64,000 bases of DNA from Massilia frigida (GCF_011682175.1 NZ_WHJG01000034.1:1-64000), one strand, 5' to 3'; positions 24,978 through 34,736 are shown, counted from the first letter of the stretch. Numbers and translations: made by a program. The notes: generated by a model from the sequence alone, not told the origin.

Positions 24978-27032
24978 TTGACGCTGTTACGCCACCTCTC
25001 GATTCAAAAGAAATTGATGTTGAGCATGGCAGCCTGTCTGCTCCTGTTTGTCGTCATTTCCTCCACCCTGAGCATCACCATGACCGGACGCGGCATCCGC
25101 GAGCGGGTCGTCAAGCAGGAATTGCCGTCGGTCGTGGGCGAGATCCGCAACGACGTGCTGCGCCAGATTGCCGTGCCGCTGGCCACCTCGCTGGCGCTGG
25201 CCAACAACACGTATGTGCAGGCATGGGAAGCGGAGGGCTTGCCCGACAGCGGCCTGGAAGCCTGGAAAACCTATGCCGGCCGGATCAAGGCCAAGAACAA
25301 GGCCGCCACCGTGTTCTGGATTTCCGATACGAGCGGCAAGTACATGACTGAACAAGGCCTGAGCCGCACCCTGGACAAGGCCGCCGGCACCGATCAATGG
25401 TTTTACGGCTTCCTGGCCAGCGGCAAGCCCTACACCCTGGACCTGGACAAGGAAGTCGGGTCGAATGAATTCATGCTGTTCATCAACACCCGCGCCGAGG
25501 CCGCTGGCGGCAAGCTCGGCGTGGCTGGGGTGGGCCTGTCGGTGACCGCCCTGGCCGACACCATCCGCGCCTACCGCATCGGCCAGTCCGGCTTCGTGTC
25601 GCTGGTGCGCGCCAATGGCCTGGTGCTGGTGCACCGCGATGCCGCCCTGGCCGACGGCAAGCACTATCTGAAGGATTTGCCGGGTTACGATGAGGCGCTG
25701 AGCAAGACCTTGCTGGTCAGTGCCAAATTTACCCATGCCGAAACCGACCTCGGCGCGGCGCGGCGCATGCTGGTGTCCTCTTTTGTGCCGGAACTGAACA
25801 TGTATGTGGTGGCCGAAGTGCCGGAAGCCGAAGTGCTGGGCAATGTGGCGCGCGACGCCAGCATCTCGGCCCTGGTGGCGGCACTGGTCGGCGGCGGCAT
25901 CGGCCTGTTCGTCATCTACCTGATCAGCCGCGCGATCGCCGGCCCGGTGGCGCGCGCCGCCCACATGCTGAGCGACATCGCCGGCGGCAATGGCGACCTG
26001 AGCCGCCGCATGCCGGTCGAGAGCGGCGACGAAGTGGGCGAACTGGCGCAAGCCTTCAACCGCTTCGTCTCTTCGCTCAACCTGACCATCAGCCAGGTGC
26101 GCGGCAGCACCGAAACCATCGCCGCCGCATCGAGCGAAATCGCGGCCGGCAATATGGACTTGTCGGGGCGCACCGAAGCGCAAGCCTCCAGCCTGGAACA
26201 AACCGCGGCCGCCATGGAACAGATGACCTCGACCGTGAAGCAGAATGCCGAGAACGCCAGCCAGGCCAATCAGCTGGTCGTGTCCGCCTCCACCCATGCC
26301 GTCAAGGGCGGCGACGTGGTGGGGCAGGTGGTCAGCACGATGGGATCGATTACCGACAGTTCGCGCAAAATCGCCGACATTATCGGCGTCATCGATGGCA
26401 TCGCCTTCCAGACCAATATCCTGGCCCTGAACGCGGCCGTGGAAGCGGCGCGTGCCGGCGAGCAGGGACGCGGCTTTGCCGTGGTCGCCTCCGAAGTGCG
26501 CAACCTGGCGCAGCGCTCGGCCAGCGCGGCGCGCGAAATCAAGACCCTGATCGACGACTCTGTGCAAAAGGTCGATGCCGGCAGCCGCCTGGTGGACGAA
26601 GCCGGCGCGACCATGCACCTGATCGTCACCTCGGTACAGCAGGTGGCCGACCTGATGAGCGAGATCGCCGCCGCCAGTTTCGAGCAGAGCCAGGGCATCG
26701 GCCAGATCAACCAGTCGATCAGCGCCATGGATGACGCTACCCAGCAGAACGCGGCGCTGGTGGAAGAAGCGGCCGCGGCAGCCAAATCGCTGCAGGACCA
26801 GGCCGCCCATCTGGCCAGCGTGGTCAGCGTGTTCAAGCTCGACGAGAGCGCCACGCCGCTGGCCGCGCCTGCCGCAGTGGCGCGCCACGTGCCCGCCACC
26901 CGCGCCATGGCGCGCGCGCCGGCGCCACGGCCGCCCGCCAAGCCCGCCGCCAGGCCCGCCGGCAAGGCGGCCGCCAAGGCGACTGGCAAAGCCGCCGCGC
27001 CGGCCGCCGCCGACGACTGGGAAGAATTCTGA
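24978..27032 (+). CDS. Methyl-accepting chemotaxis protein, Cache sensor, CheR-binding C-terminal tail
   Basis: 684 residues. TTG 24978 is used because GAAAGGACATCGCC precedes it. Order: cytoplasmic [12 protein letters not shown]1 (about 12-35), a periplasmic double-Cache-like domain (about 40-290, with [37 protein letters not shown]), TM2 (about 295-318), HAMP ([14 protein letters not shown]...[21 protein letters not shown]), and an MA signalling domain with the hairpin tip [21 protein letters not shown]. An Ala/Pro/Lys linker of ~50 residues leads to DDWEEF, matching the x-W-x-x-F tether for CheR/CheB. It responds to an unknown periplasmic ligand; neighbours suggest purines. Confidence 0.93.
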   Translation: MTLLRHLSIQKKLMLSMAACLLLFVVISSTLSITMTGRGIRERVVKQELPSVVGEIRNDVLRQIAVPLATSLALANNTYVQAWEAEGLPDSGLEAWKTYAGRIKAKNKAATVFWISDTSGKYMTEQGLSRTLDKAAGTDQWFYGFLASGKPYTLDLDKEVGSNEFMLFINTRAEAAGGKLGVAGVGLSVTALADTIRAYRIGQSGFVSLVRANGLVLVHRDAALADGKHYLKDLPGYDEALSKTLLVSAKFTHAETDLGAARRMLVSSFVPELNMYVVAEVPEAEVLGNVARDASISALVAALVGGGIGLFVIYLISRAIAGPVARAAHMLSDIAGGNGDLSRRMPVESGDEVGELAQAFNRFVSSLNLTISQVRGSTETIAAASSEIAAGNMDLSGRTEAQASSLEQTAAAMEQMTSTVKQNAENASQANQLVVSASTHAVKGGDVVGQVVSTMGSITDSSRKIADIIGVIDGIAFQTNILALNAAVEAARAGEQGRGFAVVASEVRNLAQRSASAAREIKTLIDDSVQKVDAGSRLVDEAGATMHLIVTSVQQVADLMSEIAAASFEQSQGIGQINQSISAMDDATQQNAALVEEAAAAAKSLQDQAAHLASVVSVFKLDESATPLAAPAAVARHVPATRAMARAPAPRPPAKPAARPAGKAAAKATGKAAAPAAADDWEEF

Positions 27033-27073
27033 ACGCCGTCCATTTGTCTTCGACTTTCAACCACGGGAACATC

Positions 27074-27946
27074 ATGACCGCAACCATCCTGCGCCGCCTG
27101 CCTGCGGCCTGCATCCTGGCCACCGCCAGCCTGGCCGGCGGCGCCGTCCAGGCGGCCGACTGGAGCGACACGGCGATCAGCTGGCGCACCGGCGAGCGCT
27201 ATCGCGAACCGTTCAACCGCGAGAATGTCGGCAAGCACATTTTCGCGCTGACACACGCCAGCGGCTACCAGTACGGCAGCAATTTCTTCAACGTCGACCT
27301 GCTCATTTCCGACAGCAAGGACCCGGGGTCGCTGAACCAGACCGACGGCGCCCAGTAAGCCTACGTGGTGTACCGCCACACGCTCGACATCGGCAAGCTG
27401 CGCGGCACCCCCATCGCATTCGGCCCGGTGAAGGGGGCCGGCGTGACCCTGGGCTTCGACTGGAATGCCAAGAACGATGTCGGCTACAACTCGCGCAAGC
27501 AGATGCTGGTGGCCGGTCCGACCCTGATGTGGGATGTGCCGGGCTTCCTGTCGACCAGCCTGCTGCTGCTACGCGAGAGCAATGCGCCGAGCGGCGCCTT
27601 TCCGCCGGTCTCGAACGTGCGCGGACGCTACACCTACGACCTGCATCCCATGCTCACTGCCAGCTGGGGCATCCCGCTCGGCGCACTGTGGGCCTTGGAG
27701 GGCTACGCCAACTTCATCGCTTCAAAGGGCAAGAGCGAAACCGGGCGTGAGACGGGCGCCGAAACCAACATCGACATGCAAATCATGTTCGATGCCGGCG
27801 CGGCGATGGGCTACAAGAAGCGCACCTTCCGCGTGGGTCTCGAATACCAGTACTGGAACAATAAATTCGGCAACACCTCGGCCACCACGGGCGGGCAGGG
27901 CTACCGCGCCAGGACGCCGATGGTACGGGTGGCCTACCACTTCTGA
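27074..27946 (+). pseudogene. Tsx-like nucleoside-specific outer membrane channel, split by in-frame TAA
   Basis: The frame opened by ATG 27074 gives a signal peptide (AACILATASLAGGAVQA) and DWSDTAISWRTGERYREPFN, then HASGYQYGSNFFNVDLLISD, characteristic of the Tsx channel family. It hits TAA at 27356-27358 after GAQ. The same frame then continues without shift for 196 codons: AYVVYRHTLDIGKL, GVTLGFDWNAKNDVGYNSR, then VAGPTLMWDVPGF, ending ARTPMVRVAYHF with the terminal Phe of a barrel. A single GAA-to-TAA change explains the break. Intact it would be about 290 residues and pass nucleosides through the outer membrane. A recent mutation or sequencing error is likely, since the rest shows no decay. 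Confidence 0.85.
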
Positions 27947-28022
27947 GGGGGCGGCAGCAATCTTGCAATCTTTGCTATACCATGGTTGGCTCGTGTCTTA
28001 TTTTTCCCCACCGGAGCCCATC

Positions 28023-28658
28023 ATGCAAGAGTTGATCCTGTACGTCGATAGCCGTTTCACCAGTCCGTGGGCGCTATCGGTGTTCCAGACGCTGACCGAG
28101 AAGCAGTTGCCGTTCATCCTGAACACGGTCGACCTGGAGAAGGGCGAGCAGCATCAGGCACCGTTTCGCCACCTGGGCCTGACCGGACGCGTTCCTCTGT
28201 TGGTGCATGGCGATCTGGCGCTGGCCGAGTCGAGCGCCATCGTCGAGTATCTGGAAGAAGCCTTTCCGCCGCCGGCCTGGCAAGCCGTGCTGCCAGCCGG
28301 TCTGGCCCAGCGCGCCTGCGCGCGCCAGGTGCAGGCCTGGCTGCGCAGCGACCTGATGGCCCTGCGCGCCGAGCGCTCGACCGAAGTGGTGTTTTGCGCG
28401 CCGACGGCGACGCCGCTGACGGCGGCCGGGCAGGCGGCGGCGGAACGCCTGATCGGTATCGCCGAACGCCTGGTGACGGGCGAGCACCTGTTCGGCGAAT
28501 GGTGCATCGCCGACAGCGAGCTGGCGCTGGTGCTGAACCGCTTGATCTTGAACGGCGATCCGGTGCCGGAACGCCTCAAGGCCTACGCTGCGGCGCAGTG
28601 GCAACGCGACAGCGTGCGCCAGTGGGTGGCCAAGCCGCGCGCCCGGGCAGGGGCCTAA
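28023..28658 (+). CDS. yfcF: Glutathione S-transferase, YfcF-like
   Basis: 211 residues from ATG 28023. The N-terminal thioredoxin-fold half has LYVDSRFTSPWALSVFQTL with the Ser of the RFTSPW motif as likely glutathione-activating residue, the cis-Pro in GRVPLLVHGDL, and ESSAIVEYLEE for the glutathione gamma-glutamyl contact. The C-terminal helical half contains FGEWCIADSELALVLNRL. The RFTSPWALSVF and FGEWCIAD stretches are typical of YfcF. It conjugates glutathione or reduces peroxides in the cytoplasm. The gene stands alone; an upstream in-frame extension overlaps the channel gene in a different frame and is not used. Confidence 0.88.
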   Translation: MQELILYVDSRFTSPWALSVFQTLTEKQLPFILNTVDLEKGEQHQAPFRHLGLTGRVPLLVHGDLALAESSAIVEYLEEAFPPPAWQAVLPAGLAQRACARQVQAWLRSDLMALRAERSTEVVFCAPTATPLTAAGQAAAERLIGIAERLVTGEHLFGEWCIADSELALVLNRLILNGDPVPERLKAYAAAQWQRDSVRQWVAKPRARAGA

Positions 28659-28730
28659 TCCGGGGAACTCGGCGCCAAGGATTGCGTTGGAATCCATCGG
28701 GCTGTATATTGTTGCCGAAAGGGAGCAGCA

Positions 28731-29213
28731 ATGGAAGAGCGACGCAAGAATCATGCAATGGCCGCGACGGTGGAGAAGGCAATCCTTCTCAAGGACACCG
28801 TTTCGGTACACCAAGCCGCAATTTACCTGGCCTCAGGCGGCGTGCCGCTCGATGTGACGGGACGCGTCCTCACGACCCCATACCGGCGCGGCATGGTGCG
28901 CTCCGGGGTCAGCGACGAGGCGTACACCACGCTGCCGCAGACACCGCCGGCGCCGCCCGTACGCGTGCCTGCCGCCGTTCCCGTGGCCGCGCCCGCGCCT
29001 GCCGCTGCTCCCGCACCGCTGGCCGCACCCGCGCCTGCTCCTGTTCCGCCAGCGCTCGTGCAATCGGCCGCTCCCGCGCTGCCGCAGCCCCTGCGCGACG
29101 CCGAGGCTGCACAAGAGACGGTCACGGTGCCGCAGATGGTGCCCGGCACCCCGCCGGCTTCCCGTTCGTCCTGGCGCGACATCATTCATTCCGCCGGACC
29201 CACCTTCCGCTAG
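28731..29213 (+). CDS. Pro/Ala-rich protein, function unknown
   Basis: 160 residues with ribosome site GGGAGCAGCA before ATG 28731. Residues 1-65 form a compact, charged N-terminal part (KNHAMAATVEKAILLKD, then QAAIYLASGGVPLDVTGRVL) that could be a small DNA- or protein-binding module. Residues 70-120 are a Pro/Ala-rich tract (APAPAAAPAPLAAPAPAPVP), followed by a polar tail ending SSWRDIIHSAGPTFR. No signal peptide or membrane segment. No family was recognised. A hairpin with TTTT loop just behind the stop may end transcription. Confidence 0.65.
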   Translation: MEERRKNHAMAATVEKAILLKDTVSVHQAAIYLASGGVPLDVTGRVLTTPYRRGMVRSGVSDEAYTTLPQTPPAPPVRVPAAVPVAAPAPAAAPAPLAAPAPAPVPPALVQSAAPALPQPLRDAEAAQETVTVPQMVPGTPPASRSSWRDIIHSAGPTFR

Positions 29214-29219
29214 TGCCGC

Positions 29220-29237
29220 GGCCGGGTTTTCCCGGCC
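29220..29237 (+). terminator. Stem-loop after the Pro/Ala-rich gene
   Basis: GGCCGGG and CCCGGCC pair around TTTT, 7 bases after the stop codon. The stem is strong but no run of T follows, so it may act with Rho or only stabilise the 3' end. Confidence 0.45.
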
Positions 29238-29382
29238 GGCTGTTGTGAAACGTTAACAAAATAGCGCTGATTTTCATCGCCGCATCAGCTCATCCGGCAC
29301 CGCCGACGGCGGCTGCTCCGGCCATCTTTTTCAGCTAGTCCATGCCGCGTCCCGGGCCACGCCATGGCGCACTGTTAACTCG

Positions 29383-29412
29383 TTGACACCTAAAATCGAT
29401 GGGTGTTATATT
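29383..29412 (+). promoter_or_regulatory. Predicted sigma-70 promoter of the sugar ABC operon
   Basis: A perfect -35 TTGACA (29383-29388), an 18-base spacer and TATATT (29407-29412, 5 of 6 matches to TATAAT). The expected start site is about 29419, just ahead of the palindromic operator. Confidence 0.75.
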
Positions 29413-29425
29413 CGTGTGCTTGCGA

Positions 29426-29439
29426 TGGTAACGTTTCCA
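29426..29439 (+). promoter_or_regulatory. LacI-type operator of the sugar ABC operon
   Basis: TGGTAACGTTTCCA is a near-perfect palindrome centred on CG, the layout of LacI/GalR operators. It lies just after the predicted transcription start, so binding should repress. A similar site (TGGGAGCGTTTCCA) precedes the GH3 gene at 34737-34750. Confidence 0.7.
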
Positions 29440-29490
29440 ATCTGGCGTTATCCCGGCGAGCGGACACAGATCCGCACACAAGGAGACAGG

Positions 29491-30741
29491 ATGCACAGAG
29501 CACACAAGCTGGCGCTGGCGGCAGCGCTGGCGCTGGCCGCCTGCGCCACGGCGCACGCGGCCGGACCGCAAGCCGAACGGCCCACGGCGGAAGTCATTCA
29601 CTGGTGGACCTCGGGCGGCGAATCGGCCGCCGTCAAGACCATCGCCGACGCCTACCGCGCCGCCGGCGGGGTCTGGGTCGATACCGCCGTCGCCGGCAAC
29701 GAGCAGGCGCGCGCGGTGGCGGACAACCGCATCGTCGGCGGCAATCCGCCGGCCGCCGCCCAGTTCAACGCCTCCATGCAATTCCTCGACCTGGTCGAAC
29801 AGGGCATGCTCAACCAGGTCGACGAGATCGCCGCCAAGGAGCGCTGGGACACGACCCTGCCGGCCCCGATCCGCGACGTCATCAAGGTCAAGGGGCACTA
29901 CTACGCGGTGCCGCTGAACGTCCACATGCCGACCTGGATCTGGTATTCCAAGGCCGCCTTCAAGCAAGCCGGCATCGCCAGGGAGCCGGCTTCCATGGAC
30001 GAACTGTTCGCCGCGCTCGACAAGCTGAAAGCGGCCGGGTTGATTGCGCTGGCGCACGGCGGCCAGTCGTGGCAGGAGAATATCGTCTTCATGGCGGTGC
30101 TGGCCAATGTGGGCGGCAAGGACCTGTACCTGAGCGTGTTGCGCGAGCGCGACCCGCGCGCGATCGCGTCCGAACCGTTCAAGCAGGTGCTGCTGGCGTT
30201 CAAGCGCCTCAAATCCTACGTCGATCCCGGCTCGCCCGGCCGCAACTGGAACGACGCCACCGCGCTGCTGGTGAACGGCAAGGCCGGCGTGCAGATCATG
30301 GGCGACTGGGTCAAGGGCGAATTGAATGCCGCCAGGCTCACCGCCGGCAATCAATACGGCTGCATCACCGGTTTCGGCCCCAGGGCGCCCTTCCTGATCC
30401 AGGGCGACGCCTTCATCTTCCCCAAGAGCGCCAACGGCGGCACCATCAAGGCCCAGAAGCTGCTGGCCGGCGTGATGGTGGCACCGGCCACGGTGGCCGC
30501 CTTCAACCGGGTCAAGGGTTCGCTGCCGGTGCGCGCCGACCTCGATGCCTCCGCACTCGACGCCTGCGCGCAGGCCGCGCTGGCGGTGATGAAAGACCGC
30601 ACGCGCCACGTTGGCAACGGCGAGGTGTATCTGACGCCCGACCAGAACGGCGCGCTGGTCGACGTGCTGACCGCGTACTGGAACAGCGCCATGCCGGTCG
30701 AAAAGGCGCAGAAGAATATCGCCGCCGCGTTGAAAGGCTGA
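29491..30741 (+). CDS. Carbohydrate ABC transporter substrate-binding protein
   Basis: 416 residues, ATG 29491 with AAGGAGACAGG directly upstream. Signal peptide AAALALAACATAHAA (a Cys is present but the lipobox is poor). The type II binding fold of CUT1 sugar-binding proteins follows: EVIHWWTSGGESAAVKTIAD, PPAAAQFNASMQFLDLVEQG, HYYAVPLNVHMPTWIWYSK, GQSWQENIVFMAVLANVGG, LLVNGKAGVQIMGDWVKGE and FPKSANGG. It should deliver an oligosaccharide or glucoside to the permeases behind it. First gene of a five-gene set with permeases, ATPase and regulator; the adjacent GH3 enzyme suggests beta-glucosides such as cellobiose. Confidence 0.92.
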   Translation: MHRAHKLALAAALALAACATAHAAGPQAERPTAEVIHWWTSGGESAAVKTIADAYRAAGGVWVDTAVAGNEQARAVADNRIVGGNPPAAAQFNASMQFLDLVEQGMLNQVDEIAAKERWDTTLPAPIRDVIKVKGHYYAVPLNVHMPTWIWYSKAAFKQAGIAREPASMDELFAALDKLKAAGLIALAHGGQSWQENIVFMAVLANVGGKDLYLSVLRERDPRAIASEPFKQVLLAFKRLKSYVDPGSPGRNWNDATALLVNGKAGVQIMGDWVKGELNAARLTAGNQYGCITGFGPRAPFLIQGDAFIFPKSANGGTIKAQKLLAGVMVAPATVAAFNRVKGSLPVRADLDASALDACAQAALAVMKDRTRHVGNGEVYLTPDQNGALVDVLTAYWNSAMPVEKAQKNIAAALKG

Positions 30742-30744
30742 CCG

Positions 30745-31623
30745 ATGCGCAACCGCCACCCGCTGCACCGGGTCATTCCCTTCGCCGCGCTGCTGCCGAT
30801 GGCGCTGACGGTGATCGTCGGCTACCTCGGCACGGTGCTCTGGTCGCTGCGCATTTCGCTGACCAACTCGCGCAGCTTCCCGTCCGATACCCTGGTCGGC
30901 ATGGCGCAGTACACGCGCCTGTTCGAGAACGAACGCTGGCTGCTGTCGCTGCATAACCTGGCGCTGTACGGCGTGCTGTTCATCGGCGCCTGCCTGGTGA
31001 TCGGCTTCCTGCTGGCCGTGTTCATCGACCAGAACGTCACCGGCGAAGGCGTGCTGCGCACGATTTTCCTGTATCCGTATGCGATGTCGTTCGTCGCCAC
31101 GGGCCTGGTCTGGCAGTGGATGCTCACGCCCGGCAACGGCATCGAGCAGGCGGCGCACCAGTTCGGGTTCGCGGGGTTTTCGTTCGACTGGATCGTCGAC
31201 CAGGACATGGTCATGTACACGGTGGTCATCGCCACCGTGTGGCAGGCGTCCGGGCTGGTGATGGCGATGATGCTGGCCGGCCTGCGCGGCATCGACGGCG
31301 AAATCTGGAAGGCCGCGCGGCTCGACGGCATTCCCACCTGGCGCGTGTACCTGTCGATCGTGCTGCCGATGATGTGGCCGACGATTGCCACCGTGCTGCT
31401 GCTGCTCGCGACCGCCGTGGTCAAGCTGTTCGACGCGGTGGTGGCCATGACCCAGGGCGGTCCCGGCACGGCCAGCGAAGTGCCGGCCAAGTTCATCATG
31501 GACCACCTGTTCGGGCGCGCCAACATCGCCCTGGCCTCGGCCGGCGCGGTGGTGCTGCTGGTGCCGGTGCTGGCCATGCTGGCGCCGTACGCGTATGCGC
31601 GCAGCCGCAAGGGGCGCGCATGA
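30745..31623 (+). CDS. Sugar ABC transporter permease, MalF/UgpA type
   Basis: 292 residues with six hydrophobic helices. The EAA loop, which docks the ATPase, reads EIWKAARLDGIPTWRVYLSI followed by VLPMMW. Other landmarks are FLYPYAMSFVATGLVWQWML and VVKLFDAVVAMTQGGPGTASEV, typical of MalF-type CUT1 permeases. The start is 3 bases after the stop of the binding protein. It forms the inner-membrane channel with the next gene, whose ATG overlaps its stop. Confidence 0.93.
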   Translation: MRNRHPLHRVIPFAALLPMALTVIVGYLGTVLWSLRISLTNSRSFPSDTLVGMAQYTRLFENERWLLSLHNLALYGVLFIGACLVIGFLLAVFIDQNVTGEGVLRTIFLYPYAMSFVATGLVWQWMLTPGNGIEQAAHQFGFAGFSFDWIVDQDMVMYTVVIATVWQASGLVMAMMLAGLRGIDGEIWKAARLDGIPTWRVYLSIVLPMMWPTIATVLLLLATAVVKLFDAVVAMTQGGPGTASEVPAKFIMDHLFGRANIALASAGAVVLLVPVLAMLAPYAYARSRKGRA

Positions 31624-32483
31624 AGCGCCGCTCGCACTTCAACCCGGCGCGCATTGGCATCTACGCGTTTTTGCTCACCGCCGCGCTGTTCTTCCTGCTG
31701 CCGCTGTACGTGATGCTGGTTACCTCGGTCAAGCCGATGGAAGAAATCCGGCTCGGGAACATCTTCGCGCTGCCGCTGCAAATCACGCTCCAACCCTGGA
31801 GTGACGCCTGGAGCGGCGCCTGCACCGGCGCCTCCTGCGAAGGCATCCGCGGCGGCTTCTGGAATTCGGTGGCGATCACGGTGCCGAGCACCATCCTGCC
31901 GATCCTGATCGGCGCCGTGAACGGCTACGCGCTGTCGTTCTGGAAGCCGCGCGGCGCATCGACGCTGTTCGCGATCCTGATGGTGGGCGCCTTCATTCCG
32001 CTGCAGGTGATGATCTATCCGCTGGTACGGGTGCTGGCCACCTTCGGCCTGTTCGGGTCCCTGCCGGGCATCGTGGTGGTGCACATGATCTTCGCCATGC
32101 CGGTCATGACGCTGCTGTTCCGGAACTACTATGCGGCCATCCCGCACGAACTGTTCCAGGCCGCGCGCATCGACGGCGGCGGCTTCTTTCGCATCTTCCT
32201 CCACGTGATGCTGCCGATGTCGCTGCCGATCATCGTGGTGGCCGCCATCATGCAGGTGACCGGCGTGTGGAACGACTACATCCTGGGACTGGTGTTCGCG
32301 GGGCGCGACAATGCGCCGATGACGGTGCAGCTCAATAACGTCATCAACACCACCACCGGAACGCGCCTGTACAACGTCAACATGGCCGCCACCATCCTCA
32401 CATCGCTGGTGCCGCTGGCGATCTATTTCATCTCAGGGCGCTGGTTCATGCGCGGAATCGCCGCCGGCGCGGTAAAAGGGTAA
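31620..32483 (+). CDS. Sugar ABC transporter permease, MalG/UgpE type
   Basis: 287 residues, ATG 31620 overlapping the previous stop as ATGA. Six helices; EAA loop HELFQAARIDGGGFFRIFLH. The segments LPLYVMLVTSVKPMEEI and VTGVWNDYILGLVFAG are typical for MalG-type subunits. A longer-than-usual first external loop (SGACTGASCEGIRGGF) contains two cysteines. It is the second half of the transport channel. Confidence 0.93.
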   Translation: MKRRSHFNPARIGIYAFLLTAALFFLLPLYVMLVTSVKPMEEIRLGNIFALPLQITLQPWSDAWSGACTGASCEGIRGGFWNSVAITVPSTILPILIGAVNGYALSFWKPRGASTLFAILMVGAFIPLQVMIYPLVRVLATFGLFGSLPGIVVVHMIFAMPVMTLLFRNYYAAIPHELFQAARIDGGGFFRIFLHVMLPMSLPIIVVAAIMQVTGVWNDYILGLVFAGRDNAPMTVQLNNVINTTTGTRLYNVNMAATILTSLVPLAIYFISGRWFMRGIAAGAVKG

Positions 32484-32486
32484 TCC

Positions 32487-33539
32487 ATGTCGAATGTCTG
32501 TGTCCGCAAGCTGTGCATCACCCTGGGTGGCAACGAGATCATCAAGGATCTCGACCTGGCCGTGGAAGAGGGCGAATTCCTGGTGCTGCTGGGGCCTTCC
32601 GGCTGCGGCAAATCGACCCTGCTGCATAGCATCGCCGGGCTGATCGAGGTCAACGCCGGCACGGTGGAAATCGGCGCCGAGGACATGACCTTCGCCGACC
32701 CGAGCGAGCGTCATATCGGCATGGTATTCCAGTCGTACGCGCTGTATCCGACCATGACGGTGGAAAAGAACATGTCGTTCGGCCTGCGTATCAACGGCAC
32801 GCCCAAGGCCGAGATTGCGCGCCGCATCGCGCGCGCCGCCGGCATGCTGCAACTCGAACCGCTGCTGTCGCGCAAGCCGGCGCAGCTGTCGGGCGGGCAG
32901 CGCCAGCGCGTGGCGATCGGGCGCGCGCTGGTGCGCGAAGCGGGCGTGTTCCTGTTCGATGAACCGCTCTCGAACCTGGACGCCAAGCTGCGCGCCGAAC
33001 TGCGGCGCGAACTGAAATTGCTGCACCAGACGCTGCGCTCGACCATGATCTACGTGACCCACGACCAGGTCGAGGCGATGACCCTGGCTACCCGCATCGT
33101 GGTCATGCGGGCCGGCAAAATCCAGCAGATCGGCGCGCCGGCGGAGGTGTACGGGCGCCCCGCGAACCTGTTCGTGGCCGGCTTTCTTGGTTCGCCATCG
33201 ATGAACTTCATCGACGGCGCGATCGACGCCGCCGGCTGCTTTGCCGGCAAGGGCTTTCGCCTGGAAGGCGGCGCCGTGGGCGCGGCGGCCGGCCAGGCGC
33301 TGGTGCTCGGCATCCGTCCCGAGCATATTCGCATCGCGGGCGACGGCGGCCTCGAAGGCACGGTGGCGCTGGTCGAACCGATGGGCAACCACCAGATCAT
33401 ATGGATCGCCAGCGCCGGCCAGCAGCTCTCGGCCATCGTCAACGACACGCGCGTGTTCGCCCTGGGCGAGACGGTGCGCTTCGCGGTCGACGCGGCGCGC
33501 GTGTCGCTATTCGACAAGGCCAGCGGGCAGCGCCTGTGA
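32487..33539 (+). CDS. Sugar ABC transporter ATP-binding protein, UgpC/MalK/MsiK type
   Basis: 350 residues. Walker [10 protein letters not shown] at 36-44, Q-loop [17 protein letters not shown] signature [16 protein letters not shown], Walker [21 protein letters not shown]-switch [16 protein letters not shown]. The C-terminal ~110 residues form the TOBE/OB regulatory domain ([11 protein letters not shown]). It energises import by the two permeases. The start follows the previous stop by 3 bases. Proteins of this family often serve several sugar transporters. Confidence 0.95.
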   Translation: MSNVCVRKLCITLGGNEIIKDLDLAVEEGEFLVLLGPSGCGKSTLLHSIAGLIEVNAGTVEIGAEDMTFADPSERHIGMVFQSYALYPTMTVEKNMSFGLRINGTPKAEIARRIARAAGMLQLEPLLSRKPAQLSGGQRQRVAIGRALVREAGVFLFDEPLSNLDAKLRAELRRELKLLHQTLRSTMIYVTHDQVEAMTLATRIVVMRAGKIQQIGAPAEVYGRPANLFVAGFLGSPSMNFIDGAIDAAGCFAGKGFRLEGGAVGAAAGQALVLGIRPEHIRIAGDGGLEGTVALVEPMGNHQIIWIASAGQQLSAIVNDTRVFALGETVRFAVDAARVSLFDKASGQRL

Positions 33540-33632
33540 GTTTGCCTGGAGCGGGACGCGCCGGGCATGCATAATCCACGGTTTGCGGTATGCTTTCGCC
33601 GTATTTACTAATCTGACCGATCAAAGGAAGTC

Positions 33633-34655
33633 GTGGCCAATATCAAAGACGTAGCACGCCTTGCCGGCGTAGGCCTGGGAACCGCGTCGCGCGTGGTCAG
33701 CGGCAAGGGCTCGGTCTCGCCCGCGACGCTCGAACGGGTCAAGAAGGCCATCGCGGAACTCGATTTCCGCCCGTCGCACGCGGCGCGTTCGCTGCTGTCC
33801 GGGACGTCGCAGATGATCGGCGTGTACATTCCCGTCCTCAAGGGCACCTTCTACACCCCGATCCTGCAGTCGATCGACACCGCGCTGCGCGCCGCCGGCC
33901 TGCACATGGTGGTGGCGTTCGGGGTCGGCTCGGGCGACGCGCGGCGCCAGGCTATCGAAGGCATCGACTTCCTGATGGAGCGCGGCTGCGATGGCCTGAT
34001 TTTGCTGACCAATCACCTGTCGGACGACGACATCGCCGCGCTCGGACCCAAGCAATCGCGCGTGGTGGTGCTGAACCACTGCTTTGCCAGCATCGCCGAG
34101 CAGTGCTTCTCGGCCGACCATACGCAGGGCGGCATCGCGGCGGCGCGCGCGCTGCTGGAGCACCGGCACCGCAAGATCGCCGTGATCGCGGGGCCATCCA
34201 CCTCGCCCGACAATGTCGACCGCATCGCCGGCTTCATGGGCGAGCTTGAGCGCAACGGCATCAACACCGAAAAAATGTGGGTGGCCGAGAGCGATTTTTC
34301 GCCCGAAGGCGGATGGGCCGCGGCGGCCGAACTGGTGGCCTCGGGCCACAAGTTCACGGCGCTGTTTTGCGCCAATGACGAAATGGCGGTCGGGGCGCTG
34401 TCGTACTTCCAGGATGTGGGGCTGTCGGTGCCGGGCGATGTGTCGGTGCTCGGTTACGACGATACGCCGAGTGCGCAGTTCTCGGCGCCGCGCCTGACCT
34501 CCGTGCACATTCCGTGGCGCGACGTGACCCTGAGCGGGCTCAATGCGCTGCTCAACCGCTGCTATGGCAGCGCGCATCCGGTGGAGCGCGATTTTCCGAT
34601 CAGCGTGACCGTGCGCGCCTCGCTGGGCAAGCCGGCCAAGCGCCGCGCGGAGTAG
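33633..34655 (+). CDS. LacI-family transcriptional regulator of the sugar locus
   Basis: 340 residues, GTG 33633 with AAAGGAAGTC upstream. The N-terminal LacI helix-turn-helix reads IKDVARLAGVGLGTASRVVS, followed by the hinge helix RPSHAARSLLSG and a periplasmic-binding-like effector domain (IGVYIPVLKGTFYTPIL, EQCFSADHTQGGIAAARALL, VLGYDDTPSAQFSAPRLTSV). It should bind a sugar and release operator DNA. Two similar palindromes, before the transporter operon and before the GH3 gene, are its likely sites. It stands 93 bases behind the ATPase gene and may be read from that operon or its own promoter. Confidence 0.92.
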   Translation: MANIKDVARLAGVGLGTASRVVSGKGSVSPATLERVKKAIAELDFRPSHAARSLLSGTSQMIGVYIPVLKGTFYTPILQSIDTALRAAGLHMVVAFGVGSGDARRQAIEGIDFLMERGCDGLILLTNHLSDDDIAALGPKQSRVVVLNHCFASIAEQCFSADHTQGGIAAARALLEHRHRKIAVIAGPSTSPDNVDRIAGFMGELERNGINTEKMWVAESDFSPEGGWAAAAELVASGHKFTALFCANDEMAVGALSYFQDVGLSVPGDVSVLGYDDTPSAQFSAPRLTSVHIPWRDVTLSGLNALLNRCYGSAHPVERDFPISVTVRASLGKPAKRRAE

Positions 34656-34696
34656 CTCCCCACCTCTATCGATGGGGGATTTACGCAATCTTATGA

Positions 34697-34728
34697 TTGA
34701 CAAAATTTCTTCACCGTCGCACTATTGA
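34697..34728 (+). promoter_or_regulatory. Candidate promoter of the GH3 gene
   Basis: A perfect TTGACA (34697-34702) is followed by ACTATT (18-base spacing) or TATTGA (20-base spacing) as weak -10 candidates. The operator at 34737 lies just downstream. Confidence 0.5.
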
Positions 34729-34736
34729 TCTTGGGT

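Noticed and set aside
29335-31506. A 723-codon open frame opposite the sugar ABC operon
   Set aside because: The forward strand holds three standard transporter genes with ribosome sites and overlaps; the antisense frame is a shadow.
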